Source of the DNA: Aurantimonas coralicida
GTDB lineage: Bacteria; Pseudomonadota; Alphaproteobacteria; Rhizobiales; Rhizobiaceae
Direction: 5' to 3'
Assembly: GCA_011050685.1 (NCBI GenBank)
Contig: DRFF01000130.1
Location: forward strand, 1-49,180
DNA length: 49,180 bases
Positions 7,779 to 16,448 of this stretch are shown here, piece after piece (position 1 is the stretch's first letter; every line of letters starts with the position of its first letter). Below the pieces are notes generated by a model. That model worked only from the letters and a program-made list of their open reading frames with translations. It had not been told where the DNA came from and did not search any database. The translations under genes and the position numbers were made by a program.

Positions 7779-10700
7779 ATGGACGTGCTGACAATGATGC
7801 CGGATCGCGCGGGCGAGCCGTCCGATAAGATGGACGGCGCGGCGGCCGTCGGGCAGTTCCTGCGCGAGGTGTCTCTCGTCGATCTCGTGGTCGAGCTCGT
7901 GCAGAACGACCTCGACGCGGGCGCGAGCCGCACTTCGATCGACTTCGGTGAGCACGGCCTCTCGTGCGAAGGGGACGGCGCGCCCCTCAACGCCAAGGCC
8001 TGGGTTAGGCTCGAGAGTGTCATTGCCGCGGGCGGGGACATCGAGGCGAAAAAGGACGGCATCGGCTCGAAGAACCACGGGCTTCGCTCGCTCTTCCTGC
8101 TCGCCGACCGGATCGGCGTTCAGTCGGACGGTCTTCGGACTGACCTCACGGTCCGTGGGAACCGGGCCCGACCTCGCAAGTTCAAGCCAGCGTTCTGGCT
8201 GCGCGAGCCCGATCCGGGTGCGCCTGCGTTCGGAACGAGGATCCTAGCGCCGTACCGGCAGTCGCCAATCAAGGTCCCGGACGGGGACAACACAACGCTG
8301 CAGCCCCTCAACGCTGCGGCGCTCGATGGGCTCTGGCGGACCGCCGTCGACGAGGCGCCGGAGCGGTTCATAGCCGCCTCGCGACCGGGTGCGCCTTGGC
8401 GCTACACCCTCAGACTCTCGCGGCATGGCCTGGGGACGGCGATCCTTACCTTCGAGTGCGCCCCCGCCGGTCCGCTTTCGAGGAGGGTGTGGCTCCGGAC
8501 CTGCCGCGTCCGCCGCGACAGCGGCTCCACGCGCACCGTTCTGAGGCGTCACGCGGTTCGCTTCCAGTGCGTCATCGACGACGGCGGCAAGATTCCGAGG
8601 CTGTTCCGCGCTGGCGGCCGCGTCTGGGGTGAACTCAACTGGAGGGTAGACCAGGCCGGGCGCCCTCTCCTCGATCGGGGCCGCCTGCGCTACCCGATCG
8701 CGTTCTCAGGGCAGGAGGCCCGCAGCGGTCACGGGTTCGACATCGCGGCTCCGTTCATCGCGGGAAGGTCGAGGCACGACATCAGTGCCGACCGCCGCAA
8801 CATGGAGTTGGTGCAACAGGCGCGCGATGCGTTCGCGGCGGCCGGGAACCTTCTCGCGCGGATGTATGGGACCCGGTCGACGGCAATGATCCGAGGACTC
8901 GAGCAGCGCGCCATGGACGCCGGGCCCGAACGTCAAATCGTTGAGCGGATGCTGGATGGCGGTGGGCTGTGCTCGGCAGTGTTCGACAAGAATGCCGTCC
9001 CCAGCGTAGCGGGGCGCCAGGTCATACCCGGTGGCACGGCGGTTATCCTGCCGGTCGCCGCGGACGGCCGTCCCCATGGTCTAGCCATGCTCGCGGGCCT
9101 CGCAGCCGGCAGCGGCGCGGTGCTCCATCCCGACACGCCCCATTGCGTGAGGGAGCATCTCGAGGGCTTGGCCAAGAAGAGCGACTTGGTCCAGCGTTTC
9201 GCCGAGCCAGACGCGGCTCGGCTGGTCTTGCTGACGCAGAGCAAGGTGGATCGGCCCAGTTCGGATGCCGCCGCGCAGCGCGCGGCGGCGGCCTTACAGG
9301 CGTTGGAGGTCGCGCGCCGCAAGGGGGCGCTACCCGCCGACCTCGTGGACGAACTGAAGGCAGATGGAGCCCTGCCAGGGTTTGACGGGCGCTTCGTAGC
9401 GTGGCGAAAGGCCCGCAGACTTGACCGGGCGCCGCCGATCATCCCCGGCGTGGCATCGCCGCCGGTCGTCCACCAAGAGGTGGTGCATTCCCCAGTGCTC
9501 AGCAGGGGCGCGCTGTTCCTCAAGCCTTTCGACCTGGGCGACTATCTCTCCGCTCTCAACTTCGATGTGGTCGGCGACCCCGTGCGCCAGCGCTTCTTCG
9601 GCTGGCTGGCCCGCAACGCTTCCCCCCTCAAGGCGGCGACGCTTCGCAAGATCGCGCAGAAGCCGGTTTGGCCGGGGGTGGATGGAGTCCATCGTCCGCT
9701 CGCGGCCTATTGCCATCCAAGGAGCCGCACGCTGCAGCGCCTGCTGGCGCTTGGCCTGGTAGCGCCGGCGCCCGCCACGCTTTCCCTCCTCGGGTCCAGG
9801 AGGCTCCCGGCTAAGTCGCCCCGCGTGCGGGCCGAGCCCACCGACCAAGAGCTCCTGGAGTGGCACGCGGCGGCCCTAGCGGCGGTGAAAGTCGAGCAGT
9901 CGCCCGAGGAAGGTCGGCGACGGCTCGACGCGCTGGAGAAGGACTTGGCCTGGGTCCTCCAGCGCCATCCGGGCGTGGCCGTGCGGATGGGATCGGCGCA
10001 CGAGACCCTCACCCAGATTGGCGAGATGATCGCCGTGTCGAAGCTGCACATTCCATCGATCGCCGCGGCGGCATGCGGGCTACCAGCCTCGGCACTGACC
10101 CGCAAGGGCGCTGCCCCTCTCTACGAGCGGCTGGGCGCCTATGCGCGGCCCACGGCGGCTGCCGTGCTGACCGCATTGAGGGATGATCCCGACCCGCAGA
10201 AGCTGTTCGTGAGACTAGAGGCGTACAAGCGGGGTTCCCGCAACCTTTCCGAGTTGGCGTCGGAAAAGGTGATTCCGGTGAACGGCACGGTGCTCGCGGG
10301 CGATGACTGCGCCTTCGTTGGTGATTCCGACTTCTGGGGCGACTGGAAGGTCGGGCTCTCCGGCGACGGGGTTGCCGACCACCACGCGCTGCTCTCGCAA
10401 CTCGGCGTGACGCGCGCGCGACCGACGAAGGATCTTGCGGTCGCCTTCTTTAGCTGGCTGTCCAGACAGCACCGAGCAGTGCAGCAGAAGCACCACGCGC
10501 AGGTCTACCGGCACTGGAAGGAGGCGTCGGGCCCGCCTGCATGGATTGCTTCGAACCAGGACATCCCCTGCATTCCGGTGACGAGCGTCGCGAAGCCCTT
10601 CGAGTTGGTGAGCCTGGCGTCCGCCATGCACCAGTCGGAGAGGATCTACCTCGACGACTTCCCCGAGGTGAGGGAGAAGGCGCTCGCCGATGGAAAGCTC

Positions 10701-11867
10701 AGGTTGACCCTAATCAAGGCGCCTGGAACGCGGTCCACGATCCTCGACCTAGTGGCCGGTGTCGGGGTGCGCTCGCTTCGCGGCGCGTTCGGGCCCCCTC
10801 GGACTGTCGGCGGCAGCGGAGCGCTCGAGCTCGTCGGCGACCTCGGGCTTGAGCTGTCTCAGCTGCAGACCAGGAAGCAGCTCGCCGAGCTCCGCTCACG
10901 GCTGCCGCTCAACGGGGTAGCCATCGCCGACCTGCGGCCTGAGTGGCAGAAGATGCTCAAGGCGATCAGCGGGGTGAGGTCCCGCCCCGAACTCCGGGCC
11001 GTCTACCGGCTGCATGGCCAGGACTTCGAGGTGCCTGTGCGCAGCGGGATCGACCGCGATTCCGGTTTTATCCTCGTGGGGAGTGATTCCGACAAGCTCC
11101 ACGAGATGTACGAGGTGCTGGCGGAGCATCTGTTCAAGTCTGGGCGATCGAACGCCTGGGGCCTCATGCGAGCCGCGCGCGACAAGCGCCAGCTTGAATT
11201 TCTTGCCACGGGCATGGAAGAGCCTGAGGACGACGAGGAGGGCGAGGAGGACGGAGATCCAAAGAATACCGGCGGCGACGTGGACAAAGGGCACGGCCTC
11301 TCGGCGGCGAAGCTCAAGCCGGTCGTGCCGGATCCCAAGCCGCTCCCGCAGATCACGGATCCGACGCGGGTCCCTCGCGAGCGCCGCTCGATTCCCAAGG
11401 CGCGCAGTCAGTCTCAGGCGACCCAGTCGCTCGAGGAGGAGGATCAGAAGCGCGCCTTGAAGCGGGAGCATTATGGCTATCACTGTCAGGCGTGCATCGG
11501 GGACATGGACGTGCTGAAGGCGGCGCCGCCAGGGACGTACGTTTTCGCTCCCGGTTACCGGCAGAGGCTCATCCAGGCGCACCATGTGCAGCATCGCCAG
11601 AACGGCGGCGGCGTCGGCGCGGGCAACCTCGTGGTCCTCTGCGAGTATCATCATCGGCTTTGGGGCGACCGGATGGCCCGCGGCCCGGTTCTGGCGGCCT
11701 TGGCGAATGCGACGCCGCTCAAGCGTGCGTTCCCTACGGACGCGGCAGGCGATGTGCTGGAGACCCAGGCCGGTCTGCTCGCCAAGGTGCCTCTTTCGGC
11801 CGAACCGTTCGAGGCGCGTCTCTTTTTCACCGCCGAGCACGCCGCCGCTTGGAAGGCGAGCCAGTGA
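7779..11867 (+). CDS. Large GHKL-ATPase / HNH-nuclease fusion protein
   Basis: The 1362-residue product is not a named protein I recognise. Residues 30-115 look like a GHKL (HATPase) fold of the sacsin/MORC kind. The N-box is VELVQNDLDAGA (E39, N43, D46), a degenerate second box is EGDGAP (64-69), and a glycine-rich lid is KKDGIGSKNHGLRS (91-104). Roughly residues 250-1130 are uncharacterised and probably act as a sensor or scaffold. An acidic linker follows near 1150-1165. The C-terminus is an HNH nuclease module: C1236-x2-C1239, AHH (H1268, H1269), N1283, C1288 and H1291-H1292. The ATG at 7779 is preceded by GGGGGA; an in-frame ATG lies 54 bp upstream without such a site. The gene stands alone between gene wrecks on a mobile island. 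ATP-gated DNA cutting in phage or plasmid defence is an inference from architecture and context. Confidence 0.8.
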   Translation: MDVLTMMPDRAGEPSDKMDGAAAVGQFLREVSLVDLVVELVQNDLDAGASRTSIDFGEHGLSCEGDGAPLNAKAWVRLESVIAAGGDIEAKKDGIGSKNHGLRSLFLLADRIGVQSDGLRTDLTVRGNRARPRKFKPAFWLREPDPGAPAFGTRILAPYRQSPIKVPDGDNTTLQPLNAAALDGLWRTAVDEAPERFIAASRPGAPWRYTLRLSRHGLGTAILTFECAPAGPLSRRVWLRTCRVRRDSGSTRTVLRRHAVRFQCVIDDGGKIPRLFRAGGRVWGELNWRVDQAGRPLLDRGRLRYPIAFSGQEARSGHGFDIAAPFIAGRSRHDISADRRNMELVQQARDAFAAAGNLLARMYGTRSTAMIRGLEQRAMDAGPERQIVERMLDGGGLCSAVFDKNAVPSVAGRQVIPGGTAVILPVAADGRPHGLAMLAGLAAGSGAVLHPDTPHCVREHLEGLAKKSDLVQRFAEPDAARLVLLTQSKVDRPSSDAAAQRAAAALQALEVARRKGALPADLVDELKADGALPGFDGRFVAWRKARRLDRAPPIIPGVASPPVVHQEVVHSPVLSRGALFLKPFDLGDYLSALNFDVVGDPVRQRFFGWLARNASPLKAATLRKIAQKPVWPGVDGVHRPLAAYCHPRSRTLQRLLALGLVAPAPATLSLLGSRRLPAKSPRVRAEPTDQELLEWHAAALAAVKVEQSPEEGRRRLDALEKDLAWVLQRHPGVAVRMGSAHETLTQIGEMIAVSKLHIPSIAAAACGLPASALTRKGAAPLYERLGAYARPTAAAVLTALRDDPDPQKLFVRLEAYKRGSRNLSELASEKVIPVNGTVLAGDDCAFVGDSDFWGDWKVGLSGDGVADHHALLSQLGVTRARPTKDLAVAFFSWLSRQHRAVQQKHHAQVYRHWKEASGPPAWIASNQDIPCIPVTSVAKPFELVSLASAMHQSERIYLDDFPEVREKALADGKLRLTLIKAPGTRSTILDLVAGVGVRSLRGAFGPPRTVGGSGALELVGDLGLELSQLQTRKQLAELRSRLPLNGVAIADLRPEWQKMLKAISGVRSRPELRAVYRLHGQDFEVPVRSGIDRDSGFILVGSDSDKLHEMYEVLAEHLFKSGRSNAWGLMRAARDKRQLEFLATGMEEPEDDEEGEEDGDPKNTGGDVDKGHGLSAAKLKPVVPDPKPLPQITDPTRVPRERRSIPKARSQSQATQSLEEEDQKRALKREHYGYHCQACIGDMDVLKAAPPGTYVFAPGYRQRLIQAHHVQHRQNGGGVGAGNLVVLCEYHHRLWGDRMARGPVLAALANATPLKRAFPTDAAGDVLETQAGLLAKVPLSAEPFEARLFFTAEHAAAWKASQ

Positions 11868-12203
11868 GGCCAGCGCAGACCTCTTGCTAATTCGAGAGGA
11901 ACTCGGCGCGAGTTCGAACGAATGGGGCCTTCAGGATCAGCGAAGCTCACCGCGAACGACCGCAATGGGCGCGTTGCCGTCTGGCTGCTTATTTGACGAG
12001 AGCGGGGCGGAATCGGTCTGGCAGGTTTCAAGCGCCGGTGCTGGAAGGCGGCCATTTGGGCTCCGGCAAATCTCCCCGTTCCCAAGCCGTTAACGGTTTA
12101 GTGAGAGCGGTCGTTCGTAGCCGTCCTAACTGTCGGACGCGGTCGGCATCGGGCTGGCCGGGAGGTGATAATAGATACGCTTTGGCAGCATGTGAGTTCA
12201 TTC
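11868..12203 (+). other. Gene-free stretch after the GHKL-HNH gene
   Basis: No reading frame in these 336 bases resembles a known protein on either strand, and no terminator with a U-run was found. It probably consists of decayed mobile DNA. Confidence 0.5.
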
Positions 12204-12600
12204 TCAACTGCCGCTTTTGCTAGACGATCGCGACAACGCAATGCGATCGGAGCCGGGCACAAATCGGTCTGGTTGAGCTTTTTGGGCGATGCACACGAGG
12301 TCGACAAGCGCCGAACGGAGAAAGGGCCAGGGGAACTCCGGACATTCAGCAGAGCTTTCTCCCTCGCGTAAGATGACATCGAGCTTGCCCCGCAACGCCG
12401 GCAAGGGATGTGGCAGATGCACTCATCAGCGCATCTGCCAGCTGTTGTTCGCGGAAGGCTGCAGCCTCTTCGGCCTCTTTGGCGGCGGAGTATCCCAACT
12501 CGCCATCTGCGCCATCCCAGCGAGCTTGGTGTGCCGTGTGAGCTCGACTTCCGCGATTGCCCACGTCGCGGCCATCGCCGGATCGCCGCCGAAGGTCTCT
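12204..12600 (-). pseudogene. Frameshifted remnant of a small plasmid-type hypothetical gene
   Basis: Three minus-strand frames can be joined into one plausible protein. The first reads DPAMAATWAIAEVELTRHTK, the second DGELGYSAAKEAEEAAAFRE followed by QQLADALMSASATSLAGVAG, and the third KLDVILREGESSAECPEFPW followed by PFLRSALVDLV. The blocks ATSLAGVAGKL and EFPWPFLRSAL resemble small hypothetical proteins of alphaproteobacterial plasmids and phages. At least two frameshifts separate them, so the gene looks dead. Its 5' end meets the relaxase fragment. The function is unknown. Confidence 0.45.
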
Positions 12601-13469
12601 TCGATCTGATCACGGGTATGCACGAAGATCGATCTGCCCTCGTCAGGCAGATCGACCCGGCGCGGGATTACGCCGAACGGCGTGGCATCACCTTCCGCGC
12701 CCGAGTTGCCGAGATCGTGCGTAAGGTCGTGCCGGAAAAAGTGCGCGGCATGTTCGACGGTATGCGACTGCCCGCCGATGGCGAACAGGGGCCGGAACGG
12801 GCAGCGCCGTCGCCGGGCGCTGGCGAAGCGCAGGGGCCGGTACGGGAAAGCGCTGCGGCAAAGGTCCGGCGAACGACGGATGCGCCGGAAAGAGCCGCGG
12901 CGGCGGACCCGGACGAAGCGCTGCGCAAGGCCCGCACCAAGGCGCTCATCCGCCATGCCCGCGCGTTGGATGTGATCCTCGCTACTGGGGATGCGGACGG
13001 TAGAGGCAGTCCTGCGCAGGTGCGCGAACTGACGGACGCCCGCAAACCCTTCGAGAAAGTACGTCCCCTCAGCTGGCGCGATGCCGAAGCCGCCTACGCC
13101 AAGAACCCGGAACTCACTCACGAGGCAGCGACGGGTCGAGTCAACCGCGCCATCCGGGCGCTCCAGCTTGAAACCGAAATCCGCACCGATCCCAGCCGCC
13201 GCGCCGACCGCTTTGTCGAGCGCTGGCAGAAGCTCGACCGCGCCAGCCAGCATCAATACCAGGCGGGCGATATGTCCGGCTACAAGGCCACCCGGTCGGC
13301 AATGGGCGACATGGCCAAGAGCCTCGAACGCGATCCGCAGATGGAATCCCTGCTCGCTAATCGCAAGGCAGCCCTCGGCATCGACATGGAGGCTGGCCGC
13401 CGACTCGGCGCGGCCCTCGCCCTCTCTCACGGTCTCGACCTCGGCAGAGGGCGCGGACTTGGGCTGTAA
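12594..13469 (+). pseudogene. traA: C-terminal part of a TraA-type conjugative relaxase
   Basis: The frame reads GLFDLITGMHEDRSALVRQ, then DPARDYAERRGITFRARVAE, IVRKVVPEKVRGMFDGMRLP and near the end FVERWQKLDRASQHQYQAGD, MSGYKATRSAMGDMAKSLER and DPQMESLLANRKAALGID. This is the C-terminal third of the Ti-type TraA relaxase/helicase of alphaproteobacterial plasmids. A complete TraA has about 1000 residues or more; the relaxase and helicase domains are absent here, leaving about 290 codons. The open frame continues upstream to 12408 but there it is only antisense to another remnant. Without the N-terminus it cannot nick DNA, so it marks a past plasmid or ICE integration. Confidence 0.7.
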
Positions 13470-13597
13470 TCTTTCCTATTTGCCGCCGTTTCCATCCGGC
13501 GCCGCGACGATTCTCCGAACCCTCTTGCGCCCCGGCAAGGGCCTGTCCTGACTGGACAAAGAGCCGTCAGAAACCGCCAGCCGGAGGCATCGCATCC

Positions 13598-13804
13598 ATG
13601 CCCGCGCCAGACCGTATCGTCCGCCTCAACACCGTCCTCGCCCGGACGGGCCTGTCCCGGTCCACCATCTATCGAAAGATCGCTGAGAGTACGTTCCCGG
13701 CCCAGATCAGAATCAGCATCAACGGTGCCGGGTGGCGAGAATCCGACATCGATCGCTGGATCGAAGATCCCGTATCGTGGAGGCCGGGAGCAGGAGGCCG
13801 GTGA
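13598..13804 (+). CDS. AlpA-family DNA-binding regulator
   Basis: The 68-residue product is a winged-helix, excisionase-like regulator. It contains LNTVLARTGLSRSTIYRKIA (helix-turn-helix), the block FPAQIRIS where most AlpA proteins have FP-x-P, and WRESDIDRWIE, the conserved end of the AlpA/MerR-like fold. CCGGAGG lies about ten bases before the ATG. Such proteins activate or restrain excision of integrated elements. The stop overlaps the next start by one base, and the serine recombinase lies 950 bp downstream, so a role in controlling this element is likely. Confidence 0.8.
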   Translation: MPAPDRIVRLNTVLARTGLSRSTIYRKIAESTFPAQIRISINGAGWRESDIDRWIEDPVSWRPGAGGR

Positions 13805-14043
13805 TGGCCGATGACGAGCGGCGCTTCGGTAGAGAGAGACCGGCAAACGACAATCGCGCGCCGGCCGGTCAGGATACGGAGGGCGATGCCGAAGCTCTCG
13901 AGCGGCTGGACACGGTGGTGCTATCGATTGCTCGGCTGATCGGCAGGCGGATGGCGCGCGAGGACTACGAGAAAGCCATGCGCGCCGCCAATGACAATTC
14001 GCCGCCCGACGCGGGCGACGATGGCGGAGACGACAAGGCATGA
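13804..14043 (+). CDS. Small recombinase-associated hypothetical protein
   Basis: This 79-residue acidic protein has no named domain. It shows two Asn-rich tags, RPANDNRAP and RAANDNSPP, around a helical core that includes RLDTVVLSIARLIGRRMARE. Similar short proteins accompany AlpA and serine recombinases in alphaproteobacterial elements, as far as I recall. The start overlaps the alpA-like stop (TGATG), so translation is probably coupled. The function is unknown. Confidence 0.6.
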   Translation: MADDERRFGRERPANDNRAPAGQDTEGDAEALERLDTVVLSIARLIGRRMAREDYEKAMRAANDNSPPDAGDDGGDDKA

Positions 14044-14106
14044 ACGGACCGTCGCAACGATATACGCACCGAGGCGGCCTATTCCCTTCCCCTGCACCGC
14101 AACACA

Positions 14107-14127
14107 TGATATGCATGAGGTATATCA
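14107..14127. promoter_or_regulatory. Inverted repeat before vapBC, probable autoregulatory operator
   Basis: TGATAT (14107-14112) and ATATCA (14122-14127) form a perfect six-base inverted repeat with a nine-base spacer, ending 12 bases before the likely vapB start. Ribbon-helix-helix antitoxins usually bind such palindromes at their own promoter. No experiment supports it. Confidence 0.45.
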
Positions 14128-14139
14128 ATGGAGAGTGCG

Positions 14140-14355
14140 ATGCGAGCCCTTGTCGATATGAATGATGCGCAGATCGAAGCCCTCGATAGCCTTGCCAAGC
14201 GGGTGCGCCAATCCCGTGCCGCACTTATCCGGGCGGCGATAGACGATTATCTTGGCCGCCATCACCGCGAACAGGTCGAGGACGGCTTCGGCCTGTGGGG
14301 CAAGCGCAAGGTCGATGGTCTGGCCTATCAGGAAAAGGCGCGTAGCGAATGGTAG
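14140..14355 (+). CDS. VapB-type ribbon-helix-helix antitoxin
   Basis: The 71-residue product begins MRALVDMNDAQIEALDSLAK and continues RVRQSRAALIRAAIDDYLGR, a ribbon-helix-helix (CopG/Arc-like) DNA-binding domain. The tail DGFGLWGKRKVDGLAYQEKARSEW would wrap the toxin. The ATG at 14140 is preferred because GGAG sits six bases before it; an ATG at 14128 would add four residues and has no such site. The gene overlaps vapC by seven bases, the usual toxin-antitoxin arrangement. Confidence 0.8.
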   Translation: MRALVDMNDAQIEALDSLAKRVRQSRAALIRAAIDDYLGRHHREQVEDGFGLWGKRKVDGLAYQEKARSEW

Positions 14356-14714
14356 GCGCGCTTTTCGATACCAATATCCTCATCGACCACCTGAACGCGA
14401 TCCCGCAGGCCCGTGAGGAAATCGAGCTCTTTGAAAACCGGGCCATCAGTATCATCACCTGGATGGAGGTGATGGTGGGGGCGAACGCCGATCTGGTCGA
14501 ACCGACCCGGCATTTTCTCGAGGGTTTCAATGTCATCGCCCTGGACGATGAGATTGCCAACCGCGCGGTGGAATTGCGGCGTGCGCATCGCATCAAGCTA
14601 CCCGACGCAGTGATCTGGGCCACGGCGCAGACTGCCGGACGCCTGCTTGTGACCCGAAACACCAAGGATTTTTCATCCGACGATCCGGGGGTGCGCGAAC
14701 CCTATACCCTGTAG
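14349..14714 (+). CDS. VapC-type PIN-domain toxin
   Basis: The 121-residue product is a PIN-domain ribonuclease toxin. The acidic catalytic residues can be placed at D7 (ALFDTNILID), E40 (ITWMEVMVGA), D86 (KLPDAVIWATA) and D107 (RNTKDF), so the active site is complete. VapC enzymes cleave tRNA or rRNA and are neutralised by the cognate VapB. It overlaps the antitoxin gene and lies 35 bp before the recombinase, so the pair probably stabilises the element. Confidence 0.85.
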   Translation: MVGALFDTNILIDHLNAIPQAREEIELFENRAISIITWMEVMVGANADLVEPTRHFLEGFNVIALDDEIANRAVELRRAHRIKLPDAVIWATAQTAGRLLVTRNTKDFSSDDPGVREPYTL

Positions 14715-14749
14715 GGGAACGCGCCCAGCCCGAACCACAGGAGGCCACC

Positions 14750-16423
14750 ATGTCCCGCGCAGCCCTTTACGCCCGCTATTCATCCGACAACCAGAGCAAG
14801 GCGTCCATCGAGGACCAGTTTCGCCTGTGTCGGGAACATGCGCAGCGGGAGCGATGGGAGATTGTCGGCTCCTACGAGGATGCGGCCATATCGGGATCGA
14901 GCACGATCCTGCGACCGGGCATCCAGAGGCTCATGCGCGATGCGCAGCACGGCGAGTTCAACATCCTGCTGGCCGAGGCACTGGATCGGATCAGCCGCGA
15001 TCAGGCTGATGTCGCCACGCTCTACAAGCAGTTGAAGTTCGCGGGCGTCACCATCGTGACGCTGGCCGAAGGCGAGATCAGCGAGCTTCATGTCGGCCTG
15101 AAAGGCACGATGAACGCCCTGTTCCTGAAGGACCTCGCCATGAAGACCCATCGCGGACTGCGCGGGCGGGTCGAGAAGGGCAAGGCGGGCGGCGGCCTCT
15201 GCTATGGCTACAGGGTGGTGAAGAAGCTCGACGCCAACGGCGAGCCGATCCGGGGCGACCGCGAGATCGTCCCGGAAGAAGCGGAGATCGTGCGGCGCGT
15301 CTTGCGCGAGTTTGCAGCGGGCAAACCTCCCAAGGCCATTGCCGTCGATCTGAACAAGGCTGACATTCCAGGCCCACTCGGGCGAGCATGGGGCGATACC
15401 AGCATTCGGGGTCACCGCACACGCGGCACCGGCATCGTCAATAACGAGCTTTATGCAGGCGTTCTGGTCTGGAACCGCCTGCGCTTTGTCAAAGACCCCA
15501 GCACAGGCAAGCGTGTCTCGCGACCGAACCCGGAATCCGAATGGATCAGGGTCGAGGTTCCGCATCTTCGGATCGTAGATGATGCACTTTGCAACGCGGT
15601 GCGCGAGCGGCAAAGGCAGATCGCCGAAATTTTCGGGCCGAACCCGGCCAACACCCGCGAGGGCAGGGCAAAGCGTCTGCACTTGGCGAACCGGCCTGTT
15701 TCTCTCCTTTCCGGTCTTCTGACTTGCAGTTGCTGCAGCGGGAAGATTGGCATTATTCTCTCCGACCGGCTCGGCTGCCTGAATCATCACCGGCGCGGCA
15801 CCTGCACTAACAACCGCACCATCTTGCGCAAGAAGCTGGAGGCGCGGGTGCTGGCCGGGTTACAGGACAGGCTGGTTTCGGCCGAGGCGGTCGAGGAGGC
15901 CATGCGTGCCTATGTCGAGGAAACCAACCGGCTGAACCATCAGCGCCGTGCCCAGCACGAAACCGACCGCCGCGCGTTGGCGAAGATCGGGCGTGCCATT
16001 GCCGGGATCATCTCGGCCGTTGAGGACGGTATGTATCAACCGTCGATGAAGGCGCGGATGGACGAATTGGAACGGCAGAAGACCGAAATCACCGCCCGCA
16101 TGGCGGAAGCCGCTGCCGATGTGCCGGATGTTCATCCCAATATCGCGTCGAACTATCGCCGCAACGTCGCGCGCTTCGCCGAAGCTCTGAACGATCCCGA
16201 TGGGGGCAGGCAGGCCGCGGAGGCTCTGCGCTCATTGATTGGCGAGGTGATCGTTACCCCTGGAGAGAAGCGTGGCGAGGTTCATGCCGAGCTACGCGGC
16301 GAGTTGATGGGTATCCTTGGCGTTGCCAAGGCCGAGGAAGGAAGGGCGCCGGGCATCCCTTTTATGACAGCGGTTGAAGCGAACCCCCGCAACCAAAAAA
16401 CAAACGCATTCTCAGTGATTTAA
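14750..16423 (+). CDS. Large serine recombinase (site-specific integrase)
   Basis: The 557-residue product has a resolvase-type catalytic domain at residues 1-150 (LYARYSSDNQSKASIEDQ, nucleophile S11 or S12; later DRISRDQADVATLYKQLK). It is followed by a recombinase domain (GLCYGYRVVKK to about residue 290) and a zinc ribbon at about 326-350 (CSCCSGKIG with CLNHHRRGTC). A helical or coiled-coil tail completes it. This is the layout of large serine integrases of phages and integrative elements. AGGAGG precedes the ATG. Nothing indicates truncation, so the enzyme may be active and would have inserted the island. Flanking att sites were not resolved by eye. Confidence 0.92.
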   Translation: MSRAALYARYSSDNQSKASIEDQFRLCREHAQRERWEIVGSYEDAAISGSSTILRPGIQRLMRDAQHGEFNILLAEALDRISRDQADVATLYKQLKFAGVTIVTLAEGEISELHVGLKGTMNALFLKDLAMKTHRGLRGRVEKGKAGGGLCYGYRVVKKLDANGEPIRGDREIVPEEAEIVRRVLREFAAGKPPKAIAVDLNKADIPGPLGRAWGDTSIRGHRTRGTGIVNNELYAGVLVWNRLRFVKDPSTGKRVSRPNPESEWIRVEVPHLRIVDDALCNAVRERQRQIAEIFGPNPANTREGRAKRLHLANRPVSLLSGLLTCSCCSGKIGIILSDRLGCLNHHRRGTCTNNRTILRKKLEARVLAGLQDRLVSAEAVEEAMRAYVEETNRLNHQRRAQHETDRRALAKIGRAIAGIISAVEDGMYQPSMKARMDELERQKTEITARMAEAAADVPDVHPNIASNYRRNVARFAEALNDPDGGRQAAEALRSLIGEVIVTPGEKRGEVHAELRGELMGILGVAKAEEGRAPGIPFMTAVEANPRNQKTNAFSVI

Positions 16424-16448
16424 AAGGCGTCCTCCGGGGCGCCTTTTT
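16423..16448 (+). terminator. Rho-independent terminator after the serine recombinase
   Basis: AAAGGCG and CGCCTTT form a seven-base stem around a ten-base loop, followed by a short T-run. The stem starts at the last base of the recombinase stop codon. Confidence 0.75.

Noticed and set aside
12408-12593. 5' extension of the TraA-like open frame to an ATG at 12408
   Set aside because: Relaxase-like sequence begins only near 12594; upstream codons are antisense to a plausible wrecked gene.
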